The notes beneath the pieces are model-generated. The model did no database searches and was not told where the DNA came from. It worked only from the letters and a program-made list of their open reading frames with translations. The translations under genes were made by a program, and so were the position numbers. 64,000 nt of DNA from AWTP1-13 sp039808585 (lineage in GTDB: Bacteria > Pseudomonadota > Alphaproteobacteria > Rhizobiales > Hyphomicrobiaceae), in the NCBI GenBank assembly GCA_039808585.1, contig JBDHTJ010000001.1, positions 1 through 64,000 on the forward strand, written 5' to 3'. Each line of letters opens with the position of its first letter. The stretch's first letter is position 1. Positions 36,219 to 43,554 of the stretch are shown piece by piece.

Positions 36219-36817
36219 ACGTGATGCCCGTCGCCGCTTTCCTGAAGGACTTCAGCGACTGCCTGCCGCCGGAGCAGCCGCTTGCGCGGTCGCCGGAAGA
36301 AGAGGCCGAGGAGCGCGCGCAGCTGGCGGAGGCCGCGCGTGCCGAAGGTTTCGAGGCCGGGCGCGCGGAAGCGCTTGCCGAGGCCGAGGCACAGCTGGCC
36401 CAGCGCGACGCCGAATTCCAGCAACAGCTGGTCGCTGCGCGCGAGGCTTGGGCCGCATCCGAGGCCACCGCGCTTGCCGATGCCATGAACGCCGCAATCG
36501 AGCGTGCACGCGACGAGATCATCGCCGTCACGGCCCACGTCTTGAAGCCTTTCCTGATCGAGCAGGTCCGCGACAAGGCCCTTGCCGAGCTTTCGCGAAC
36601 CATCGAGGACGTGCTGCGGCGCGAGCCAGACGCTCCTATCGCCATCAGCGGCCCTGCCGATCTGCTCAAGGCCCTGGAATTTCGCCTTTCCGAACACGCT
36701 GGCGCCATGACGTTCACGCCCTCGTCCTCCTGCGAGGTCGAGGTGACGGCGGGCCACGCGCTCCTGTCCACGCGCCTTGCCGCCTGGGTCGAGAAATTGA
36801 ATGAGGCCTGCCCGTGA
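36215..36817 (+). CDS. FliH-like flagellar protein (tentative)
   Basis: A 200-residue cytoplasmic protein. The middle is a long Ala/Glu/Gln-rich coiled coil (about 45-110: AEGFEAGRAEALAEAEAQLA and following), and the C-terminal part has V-type ATPase-E/FliH character (VTAHVLKPFLIEQVRDKALA; VEVTAGHALLSTRLAAWVEK). Its overlap with fliF and motB by four bases each and the absence of another fliH make it the best candidate for the FliI regulator and C-ring tether. Similarity is weak and pattern-based, so no symbol is given. Confidence 0.6.
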   Translation: MNVMPVAAFLKDFSDCLPPEQPLARSPEEEAEERAQLAEAARAEGFEAGRAEALAEAEAQLAQRDAEFQQQLVAAREAWAASEATALADAMNAAIERARDEIIAVTAHVLKPFLIEQVRDKALAELSRTIEDVLRREPDAPIAISGPADLLKALEFRLSEHAGAMTFTPSSSCEVEVTAGHALLSTRLAAWVEKLNEACP

Positions 36818-38130
36818 GCAAGGAAGGCGAAGAGGAGACGAAAGCCCCCGAGCTCTTGATCATCAAGCGCGGCGGCGGCGGCGGTGAGGAAGGCCATCAC
36901 GGCGGCGTCTGGAAGATCGCCTACGCCGACTTCATGACCGCCATGATGGCGTTCTTCCTTGTCATGTGGCTCATCAATTCCTCCGACAAGAAGACGCTGA
37001 CGCAGGTCGCAACCTACTTCAACCCGCTGCGTCTCACCGACAAGTCGGCGGCCTCCAAGGGTCTGCACGAGGCGCATAGTGTCGAGAGCACGGCCCAGGG
37101 AGACGAGGTGCAGTCCTCGGGCTCGACGCAGGGCGCCAAGAAGGAAAAGTCCAAGCGCGAGGAAACCAAGGGCGACCCCAAGGGCACCTTCAACGAGGAT
37201 GCGATCTTCCAGGACCCTCTGGCAGCGCTCGACAAGATCGCCAGCGACGCCCGCGATGCCGCAGCAAAGTCCGAACGCGCCGTGCCGGCTCCCTCCAGCG
37301 AGCCCACGCCTGCAACGCCCAATTCCGAGCAGGTCCGCGATCCCTTCGATCCGGGCTTCCGCCAGCAGGTGGAGGTGATCCGCAAGGGTGACAAGGGTGA
37401 GGGCACGGGCCCATTCCCGGAGAAAAACGATGGCGGTGGCGCAGGCGATCTGCCCGACCGCTCCAAGCAGGGTGGCGTCACGGATGGAACCGGCCCACAG
37501 AAGGGCGGCATCGGCGATATCGTCGAGAAGAAGCTCGGCGCCGGTGATACCGACAAGGACAAGCAGGCCAACGCACAACCTCTGCCCAAGCCAGCCGAGA
37601 AGGCTTCGGAAAAGCCGTCCGACAAGTCTGATCCGGCGAGCAAGGAGGAGCGTGCCGTCGCGGCCGCCAACGCCGTCGCGCAGCGCGTGGAGCGTGAAAT
37701 AAAGAGCTCCGTCGCCGCCACCGGTCTTGCCAGCGTCCCCAATATCGAGGTCACGGTGACGGAAGAGGGCATGCTGATCTCCGTCACGGACGATTATGAT
37801 TTCGGCATGTTCTCGGTCGCCTCCGCCGAGCCCTCGCCCAATCTCGTCCTTGTGATGGAGAAGCTGGCCGAGGTTCTGTCGAAGCAGTCCGATCCGCTCG
37901 TCCTGCGCGGACATACCGATGGACGCCCCTACAAGGACAGCCGCTATGACAACTGGCGCCTCTCCACCGCCCGCGCCCACATGGCCTACTACATGCTGCT
38001 GCGTGGCGGCATCGACGAGAAGCGTTTTGAGAAGGTCGAGGGCTACGCCGACAAGCGCCTGAAGGTTCCGCAAGATCCGATGGCGGCACCCAACCGCCGC
38101 ATCGAGATCCTTCTCAGGAAGCCGCGCTGA
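36814..38130 (+). CDS. motB: Flagellar motor stator protein MotB
   Basis: Stator subunit of 438 residues, longer than E. coli MotB (about 308). The single membrane helix contains the ion-carrying Asp39 in KIAYADFMTAMMAFFLVMWL. A large low-complexity Pro/Lys/Asp/Gly linker (about 85-290) separates it from the OmpA-like peptidoglycan-binding domain (LVLRGHTDGRPYKDSRYDNW; GYADKRLKVPQDPMAAPNRR). It is preceded by the FliH-like gene and followed one base on by motC. Confidence 0.94.
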   Translation: MSKEGEEETKAPELLIIKRGGGGGEEGHHGGVWKIAYADFMTAMMAFFLVMWLINSSDKKTLTQVATYFNPLRLTDKSAASKGLHEAHSVESTAQGDEVQSSGSTQGAKKEKSKREETKGDPKGTFNEDAIFQDPLAALDKIASDARDAAAKSERAVPAPSSEPTPATPNSEQVRDPFDPGFRQQVEVIRKGDKGEGTGPFPEKNDGGGAGDLPDRSKQGGVTDGTGPQKGGIGDIVEKKLGAGDTDKDKQANAQPLPKPAEKASEKPSDKSDPASKEERAVAAANAVAQRVEREIKSSVAATGLASVPNIEVTVTEEGMLISVTDDYDFGMFSVASAEPSPNLVLVMEKLAEVLSKQSDPLVLRGHTDGRPYKDSRYDNWRLSTARAHMAYYMLLRGGIDEKRFEKVEGYADKRLKVPQDPMAAPNRRIEILLRKPR

Positions 38131-39440
38131 TGGCGAGGCATTCGACCACCGGCACTGTTGTGGCGCTGGCGGCTGTTGCCGCTGTCGCCATTTGCGTGCC
38201 TGCCATCGCTGCGCAGAAGCCAGCGCCTGCCAAGGCCGAGAAATCCGAAAAGCCGGCCGAGAAGAAGGCCCCGGAGAAGAAGGCTGATGAGAAGAAGCCC
38301 GAGGAGAAGCCCTTCGAGGCGCCTGTCGACGAGGCGCTGATGCCTCCTGGCCCCAAACCCTATCAGATGATGCGCGATCTGCGGCAGCTGCAGGATCGCA
38401 TCGCCCAGGGCGATGCAGCGGCGATCGTTCGTCAGCGTCAGATGACGGAGGCCATGGCGGAGGCTTTCGAAAAGGCCGATGACGTGGTGTGGACCGATCC
38501 GCGCAATGGCCGCGCCGTGCTTGCCCTTTCGCTCAGCGGTGGTGATCCCAAGACCCTGCGCTCCCTGCTGCTGCGTGGCCAGCCGAAGAGTATCGATGTC
38601 GCCCTCGCACGCGGCATTCACGCCTTTGCAAGCGGACGGCGCGGCGAGGCACTCGAGTATTTCACCAAGCTCGATCCCCTCCAGCTCGATCCCTCGATCG
38701 CAGGCCAGGTCGCCCTCGCGCAATCGGAACTCGCTGCTCGAACGGACCCTGCCAAGGCCCTGGAACGGCTCGATCAGGCGCGGTTGCTGGCGCCCGGCAC
38801 GCTCATCGAGGAGGCGGCGCTGCGCCGGCAGGTGGGGCTGCTCAGCGCGCAAAAAGACTTCGCGCGCGCCGACAAGCTGACGCAGGTCTACTTCCGCCGC
38901 TTTTCGCGCTCTGCCTATGCCACCACGCTGAAGCGGCAGATCACGCGGTTCGCCACCGAGAGGCCGGTCGTCAGCGAGCATGCGACCACCGATCTCCTGG
39001 TCGAGGCATTGGAGCAATTGAACCCGCGCGACCGCCTCGAGATGTACCTCGAGATCGCGCGCGAGGCCGTAGCCAAGGCCCGTCGCGACCTTGTCATGTT
39101 CGCATCCGAAGGCGCCTTGCAGCTCGCCCGCGCCGACACGGTGTTCGAGGCACGGGCAAAGGTCTACATCAACAGCATGCACGCAGCGTCGCTCGATGCC
39201 GCGAAGGCCAGGGCAGACCTCGAAGAGTTGAAGGGCCGGCTGGAGAACAAGGAAGACCTCGAGATCATCGCGGCGGCGCAGTCTATCGCCGACGAGATCC
39301 ACAAGGTCGGCACGCTCACGCCCTCCAGCAAGCCTGACCCGCAATGGATCAATGAGCTTGGCGCCAACTTCGCCACCGTCGGTCGCGGACAATCCCTTAT
39401 TGCAAATGCCGACAAGCTTTTGACAGAGGCTCAACGATGA
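38130..39440 (+). CDS. motC: MotC-like periplasmic motility protein
   Basis: A 436-residue exported protein with the order-specific MotC layout. A signal peptide (VAAVAICVPAIAAQ) is followed by a Lys/Glu/Pro tract at about 35-65, then a large helical domain with TPR-like packing (PKTLRSLLLRGQPKSIDVAL; GRRGEALEYFTKLDPLQLDP). In Sinorhizobium MotC is periplasmic, binds MotB and is needed for motor function, with MotE as its chaperone; both are present here. It lies between motB and fliK with overlapping ends, as in rhizobia. Confidence 0.88.
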   Translation: MARHSTTGTVVALAAVAAVAICVPAIAAQKPAPAKAEKSEKPAEKKAPEKKADEKKPEEKPFEAPVDEALMPPGPKPYQMMRDLRQLQDRIAQGDAAAIVRQRQMTEAMAEAFEKADDVVWTDPRNGRAVLALSLSGGDPKTLRSLLLRGQPKSIDVALARGIHAFASGRRGEALEYFTKLDPLQLDPSIAGQVALAQSELAARTDPAKALERLDQARLLAPGTLIEEAALRRQVGLLSAQKDFARADKLTQVYFRRFSRSAYATTLKRQITRFATERPVVSEHATTDLLVEALEQLNPRDRLEMYLEIAREAVAKARRDLVMFASEGALQLARADTVFEARAKVYINSMHAASLDAAKARADLEELKGRLENKEDLEIIAAAQSIADEIHKVGTLTPSSKPDPQWINELGANFATVGRGQSLIANADKLLTEAQR

Positions 39441-40885
39441 CCCCCATGGACATGATTCCGGTGCGCGTGCCGCAGCCGGCAGAGCGTGTCTCGGTGCAGC
39501 CCGTCGCTGGCAAGGCTGGCGACAAGGGCGAGGCGCAGCGCGACGGCGAATTTCACGAGGCACTGACGAGCGTCGCGCAGGACAAGCAGGACAAGGCGCC
39601 AGCGGCCGGCAGGCATTCCGAAAACAACGCGCGCAGCATCCTCGAGCGCGCGCGTCGCCTTGATGCGGCCAAGGCTGCCGTGAAGGACGAAGCCGCGGCC
39701 AAGAGGCTCGCCAAAGGCGATGACGCGGTCGACGGTGATGCGAAGCTCCTGGCAGACAACGACGAGGCCGATCAGGCCACGCTCGATGCCGCTCTTTCCT
39801 CACCCCAGCTGACAGCCGCGCCGGAGAAAGTTCTGGCGCAGATCCTCGCCCAAGGCACGCTCGATGCCCGGCAGGCGCAGGGCGCCGCATCTCACGACAA
39901 GCATTCGGGCACCGCCTCGGCCAATCTCGCCTCCGATGCGGACGCCGCCGCCGCCAGGCCCTTGCGCGAGGTGAAAATCCTATCCGTAAAGGTCGAAACG
40001 CATTTTGCGCCCGTCGGTGCCAATTCCATCGCCCTGGAGCTTGCGCAGAAGCTGGCCTCCGCCGCGGCCAACGGCACCACTGCGGCCAAGTCTTCCGTTG
40101 CCGAAACGGCTGCAGGCGCCGCGAAACGGGATGCGGGCGAGGCAACGCTGCCTGCGCTGCAAGATCTCGATCTCGCCAACGCCGTGGCGCAGGCACGCGG
40201 AAAGGCAGGCGCCGGTCACACGGGCGACCGTCGTGGCGCCGATACCTCGGGCTCGGGAACCAGCGCCGCGGCCTCCGACGCCAAAGCCGCAGCCCAGATC
40301 GCCGCGCGCAAGGCGCCGGAAGCAACCGATGTTTCGGGCAACGGCGCTGCGGCCCAGCTTGCAGGTCCCGCACATCAGCTTGCGCCACGCATGCTGGCAT
40401 TGGCACAGGAACTCGGCGCCCAGCACGCGCAATCGGTTTCCGCCCCCGGGCTCGATCAGCCCGCTGCGGCAAACGGGCCGGTTCGCGTACTCAGCATCAA
40501 CCTGCATCCGGCAGAGCTTGGCTCCGTGACGGTGCGCATGTCACTCGTGCGTGACGCCCTCGAAGTTCAAATAGAGGCCGAGCATCCGGCAACCGCGCGC
40601 ATGCTGCAGACCGATAGCGATGCCCTTTCCGACATGCTGCGCAACGCCGGCATCCAGGTTGATGGCGTCACGGTGCGCGCCGCCGCGCCCGACACCGTCT
40701 CGGCGAGCACCGGATCTGGACAGTCGTATCTGGGTGAGCAGACGCAGGGCGGTGGTGCCGACGCATGGGGCGCCGGTGGCAATCGTCGCGAGCAAGGCCA
40801 AGCTTTCGGAGAGCGCGCAGCAGCGCGCGGGGGACATGAAGACAGTACTTCTCAGCGTTCTGCTGGCGGTGGCCTTTACGTCTGA
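39437..40885 (+). CDS. fliK: Flagellar hook-length control protein FliK (formerly MotD)
   Basis: Hook-length ruler and export switch, 482 residues. The N-terminal 350 residues are low-complexity Ala/Asp/Lys-rich and poorly conserved, as is normal. The C-terminal Flg_hook domain (about 350-430: VLSINLHPAELGSVTVRMSL, then MLQTDSDALSDMLRNAGIQV) identifies it. This gene was called motD in Rhizobiales before it was recognised as FliK. The last 50 bases overlap the start of the transglycosylase gene in another frame. Confidence 0.88.
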   Translation: MTPMDMIPVRVPQPAERVSVQPVAGKAGDKGEAQRDGEFHEALTSVAQDKQDKAPAAGRHSENNARSILERARRLDAAKAAVKDEAAAKRLAKGDDAVDGDAKLLADNDEADQATLDAALSSPQLTAAPEKVLAQILAQGTLDARQAQGAASHDKHSGTASANLASDADAAAARPLREVKILSVKVETHFAPVGANSIALELAQKLASAAANGTTAAKSSVAETAAGAAKRDAGEATLPALQDLDLANAVAQARGKAGAGHTGDRRGADTSGSGTSAAASDAKAAAQIAARKAPEATDVSGNGAAAQLAGPAHQLAPRMLALAQELGAQHAQSVSAPGLDQPAAANGPVRVLSINLHPAELGSVTVRMSLVRDALEVQIEAEHPATARMLQTDSDALSDMLRNAGIQVDGVTVRAAAPDTVSASTGSGQSYLGEQTQGGGADAWGAGGNRREQGQAFGERAAARGGHEDSTSQRSAGGGLYV

Positions 40886-41450
40886 GGTTGCCGCCCAGAA
40901 CCGAGGCAACGCCGGCAGGGGTGGCGCCGACAAGCTGTGCGAGCGGGAAATGATCGCCGCCTCGCATCGCCACGGCGTGCCCCTTGGCATGCTCTACGCC
41001 GTCGGCCTCACCGAAACCGGCAGGGGCGACTCGCTGCGGCCCTACGCCCTCAATATCGATGGCAAGGCGGTCTACGAGCTTTCCAAGGGCGAGGCGGTGA
41101 AGGCCTTCAATTCCGCCACGCGCAAGGGTGCCAAGTTCATCGACGTCGGCTGCATGCAGATCAACCATCGCTATCACAGTCAGCACTTCGCCTCGCTGGA
41201 GACCATGCTCGATCCCGTCACCAACGTGGATTATGCCGCCCGTTTCCTGGCGCAGCTGAAGGTGCGCGAAGGCACCTGGACGAAAGCCGTTGCGCGCTAT
41301 CACGCCGGGCCCGATAACGATCCCGCGCAGAAGCGCTACGTGTGCCGTGTGATCTCGAATATGGTAGCGACGGGGTTCGGCAAGTGGACCCCGGAGTCGG
41401 AAAAGTTTTGTGGCGTCAGAGTAGGCAATGAAAAGGCTCAACGACAGTGA
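40836..41450 (+). CDS. Lytic transglycosylase-like protein of the flagellar locus
   Basis: A 204-residue exported SLT-domain enzyme. A signal peptide (to about EVAAQ) precedes the catalytic domain with Glu60 in GLTETGRGD, and the family motifs IDVGCMQINHRYH and VARYHAGPDND. It should open peptidoglycan so that the rod can pass, the role of FlgJ's muramidase half elsewhere. Two further cysteines may form a disulphide. The ATG at 40836 lies inside fliK (50-base overlap), which ties it to that operon. Other periplasmic transglycosylase roles are possible. Confidence 0.88.
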   Translation: MKTVLLSVLLAVAFTSEVAAQNRGNAGRGGADKLCEREMIAASHRHGVPLGMLYAVGLTETGRGDSLRPYALNIDGKAVYELSKGEAVKAFNSATRKGAKFIDVGCMQINHRYHSQHFASLETMLDPVTNVDYAARFLAQLKVREGTWTKAVARYHAGPDNDPAQKRYVCRVISNMVATGFGKWTPESEKFCGVRVGNEKAQRQ

Positions 41451-41871
41451 AGGCGGGTTGCAGGCCGGCTTGCCGGCGCGGGGGCATCTCCGCCTCGTCT
41501 ACTCGAGAGGGCAAATGGTAAAGAACAGCGGGCTTGTCGGCCCCTTCCCTTTGAGCTTCGAGGGCATCGAGGACGCCGTGAAGGCGGGCTCACCGGGCGT
41601 TTATGCGCTTGGCAGCAGGGATCTTTCAGGCCGCTTCGCCATCATGAGCATCGGCCGCTCGGATACCGACGTCAAGGAGCGGCTGCGCGAGTGCATCGGC
41701 GCCGGCACCTTCTTCAAGTTCCACTATTTCGCAAGCGAGCGCGAGGCGTTCGAGAAGGAATGCGAGCTGTTTCACGACATCCAGCCGCCCGGCAACTTCG
41801 TTCACCCGGGTCGCCCCAAGGGCACTACTTTGAGGTGCCCGCGCTGCCGGATATTCGGCCAGCAGCCGTAA
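41428..41871 (+). CDS. Small protein with GIY-YIG-like pattern and CxxC end
   Basis: A 147-residue cytoplasmic protein. PGVYALGSRDLSGRFAIMSI followed by GRSDTDVKERL is a GIY-YIG-like pattern (GVY at 57-59, IGR at 75-77), and AFEKECELFHD supplies the expected acidic helix. The end, LRCPRC (Cys137, Cys140), looks like half of a zinc site. I recall similar uncharacterised proteins in proteobacteria; nuclease activity is unproven. It overlaps the transglycosylase gene by 23 bases, and its 3' end overlaps the opposite-strand gene at 41825-42049. An internal ATG (residue 30) is a possible start. Confidence 0.6.
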   Translation: MKRLNDSEGGLQAGLPARGHLRLVYSRGQMVKNSGLVGPFPLSFEGIEDAVKAGSPGVYALGSRDLSGRFAIMSIGRSDTDVKERLRECIGAGTFFKFHYFASEREAFEKECELFHDIQPPGNFVHPGRPKGTTLRCPRCRIFGQQP

Positions 41872-42049
41872 GCATGTCGATCACGTCGGCCAGCGCCTGC
41901 TGATAGCCGTAGTGCCAATAGGCGCGCTCGGGCGTGTTGACGTCGAGATGGCGCTGGTCGTGCGCCGTGTAGGGGGCCTCGTCGTCGAGCCACGCGCGGA
42001 TGCCGTCGCGGCGGCGAATGAGGGCGGCGAGTTCGACGTTGTCTGACAT
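41825..42049 (-). CDS. Small conserved hypothetical protein
   Basis: A 74-residue acidic soluble protein starting MSDNVELAALIRRRDGIRAW. The central HLDVNTPERAYWHYGYQQAL, then ADVIDMLTAAG, looks like a compact helical domain. No family name comes to mind. The ATG at 42049 is preferred over an upstream GTG-type start. Its last 47 bases are antisense to the end of the GIY-YIG-like gene, so one of the two 3' ends may be wrongly predicted. Confidence 0.55.
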   Translation of the reverse strand: MSDNVELAALIRRRDGIRAWLDDEAPYTAHDQRHLDVNTPERAYWHYGYQQALADVIDMLTAAGRISGSAGTSK

Positions 42050-42187
42050 GCAACCTGCGCTTTCGATACGCGTGGACATATCCGGCGACAGGACCCGGAT
42101 GCTCGATCTCTAGCGCGAAAAGATTGGCAAGCAGCCAAGGCGGCAGGCAAAGTTTGCTTCAAAGTTGAGGAAGCGTTTCCGTCAGTC

Positions 42188-42616
42188 TCAGGTACGGTGA
42201 AAAATGGCGTCATCGATGAGGCGGTTCGCGATCATCATGCGGCGCGTAGCCGTTTCGCGATAGATCGGCGCCAAGCGGTCGGGATGATTGCTGAGCGCAA
42301 AGCGCCTGCGCAGGCGATGCAACTCTTCAAGGCTCGTGGTGCCTGTGATGCCGAGTTCCGCAGCGATTTCCTGCGGGTCGGTGCTGGTCGCGGGAGGGGG
42401 CGTGTCGCCCATCGTCTCCGCGTCATAGACGAGTTCTTCCAGATAGAGCCCGCCAAGCGTCTCCGCCGTCAGCGGGCGGGCTGGATCGGAGACGAATTGG
42501 ATCTGGTAGGCGGGGTTGCTGAGCGGGCGCAGGCGCACGTGCGGCGGCGGCTCCTCGCGCTTGAAGCCGACCTCCTCGAGCATCCGGGAGAAGCTTTCGC
42601 CCATTGTTGTGGCCAT
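42188..42616 (-). CDS. J-domain-like protein
   Basis: A 142-residue protein whose C-terminal 60 residues look like a divergent J domain. LEELHRLRRRFALSNHPDRL contains the HPD tripeptide that stimulates DnaK, followed by ATRRMMIANRLIDDAIF as the packing helix. The N-terminal 80 residues (VRLRPLSNPAYQIQFVSDPA) are unlike DnaJ and unidentified. No Gly/Phe or zinc-finger region is present, so it would be a specialised co-chaperone rather than DnaJ. The gene stands alone between the small hypothetical gene and hutG. Confidence 0.65.
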   Translation of the reverse strand: MATTMGESFSRMLEEVGFKREEPPPHVRLRPLSNPAYQIQFVSDPARPLTAETLGGLYLEELVYDAETMGDTPPPATSTDPQEIAAELGITGTTSLEELHRLRRRFALSNHPDRLAPIYRETATRRMMIANRLIDDAIFHRT

Positions 42617-42679
42617 GGCGCAGGTCGCTCGCCTCCGTTTCGCGAGAAAGGAGGCTGCCTGCGTCGCGTTGCAAAACCG

Positions 42680-42693
42680 TTAACGCGCGTTAA
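42680..42693. promoter_or_regulatory. Palindrome TTAACGCGCGTTAA upstream of the J-domain gene
   Basis: A perfect 14-bp palindrome 64 bases upstream of the J-domain-like gene start and 10 bases past the end of hutG. The TTAA half-sites recall CtrA sites, but the spacer is six rather than the usual seven bases, so the assignment to CtrA is weak. It may be a binding site for another regulator. Confidence 0.35.
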
Positions 42694-42702
42694 GCAGCTG
42701 CA

Positions 42703-43554
42703 TCAGGCGCCGGGCTTCCCCCTCGCCGCCTCCTCGGCGAACGTCAGGCAGCACTCCAGGATGGCGCGCAGGGTGAGGGTGATGGGTTCGGCGAACTGCG
42801 GGTCGAAAGGCACCGGCCAGTTGTCCTGCGACACGGGGCCGACGGGCTCGCGCATGTAGCCCCGGCAGGCAAGTTCCATCTGTACCACATGCACGCCTGT
42901 CTCCGGCCTGCCGAACGAGCGCGTGATATACCCACCCTTGAAGCGACCGTTGACGACGGCCGAGAACGGGCTCGCGCAGGCGATCGCGCTGACGGGCTCC
43001 GCCAGGTCGAGATCACAGGCAGCACCATCGTTGGTGCCGATGTTCATCACCGGCAGCTCGCCCGGGAACAGGCGCGGGATCACCGACCTGATCGAGTGGC
43101 AATCGTAAAGAACGACCGCGGGATGAAGCGTCCTCAACCGCGAAATCTCTCCCGCCAGCGCCTCGTGATAGGGGCGGAAGTACGTATCCTTGCGGCGCTC
43201 GATCTCGGCGGCGTCGGGTTCCTGCCCCTTCTTCCACAGCGGCTCGCCGTCGAATGTGGTGGTGGGCACCAGCTCCGTCGTGTTCTGGCCGGGATAAAGG
43301 GAAATGCCCGTCGGCGCACGGTTCACGTCGATCACGGTGCGCGAGATGGCAGTGTGCACGACGGTTGCGCCAAGGTCCCGCGCAAATCCATAGAGCTGGT
43401 CGATCCACCAGTCGGCGTCCTTGCGTGCCAGCCACGGCGAGACACAGCGCGCCTCGATGTCTGGCGGCAGCTGCGTGCCGGTGTGCGGAAAGCTCACGAT
43501 CAGCGGCGCCTGCCGGCTTTCTACGGTGAGCCAATCGGGGCGGGATTGCATCAT
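42703..43554 (-). CDS. hutG: N-formylglutamate deformylase HutG
   Basis: Hydrolyses N-formyl-L-glutamate to glutamate and formate, the last step of the five-step histidine route. The 283-residue protein has the zinc-amidohydrolase motifs SFPHTGTQLP, VVLYDCHSIRSVIP and PVMNIGTNDGAAC, plus RKDTYFRPYHEALAGEI. It pairs logically with HutF, which makes its substrate. Its start overlaps the hutH stop by four bases. Last gene of hutI-hutH-hutG on the minus strand. Confidence 0.94.
   Translation of the reverse strand: MMQSRPDWLTVESRQAPLIVSFPHTGTQLPPDIEARCVSPWLARKDADWWIDQLYGFARDLGATVVHTAISRTVIDVNRAPTGISLYPGQNTTELVPTTTFDGEPLWKKGQEPDAAEIERRKDTYFRPYHEALAGEISRLRTLHPAVVLYDCHSIRSVIPRLFPGELPVMNIGTNDGAACDLDLAEPVSAIACASPFSAVVNGRFKGGYITRSFGRPETGVHVVQMELACRGYMREPVGPVSQDNWPVPFDPQFAEPITLTLRAILECCLTFAEEAARGKPGA

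Noticed and set aside
38043..40472. An 809-codon open frame on the minus strand opposite motC and fliK
   Set aside because: It is the antisense shadow of genuine GC-rich codons. Its translation is Arg/Ala/Gly-rich with no domain, and the plus-strand genes have clear homologues.
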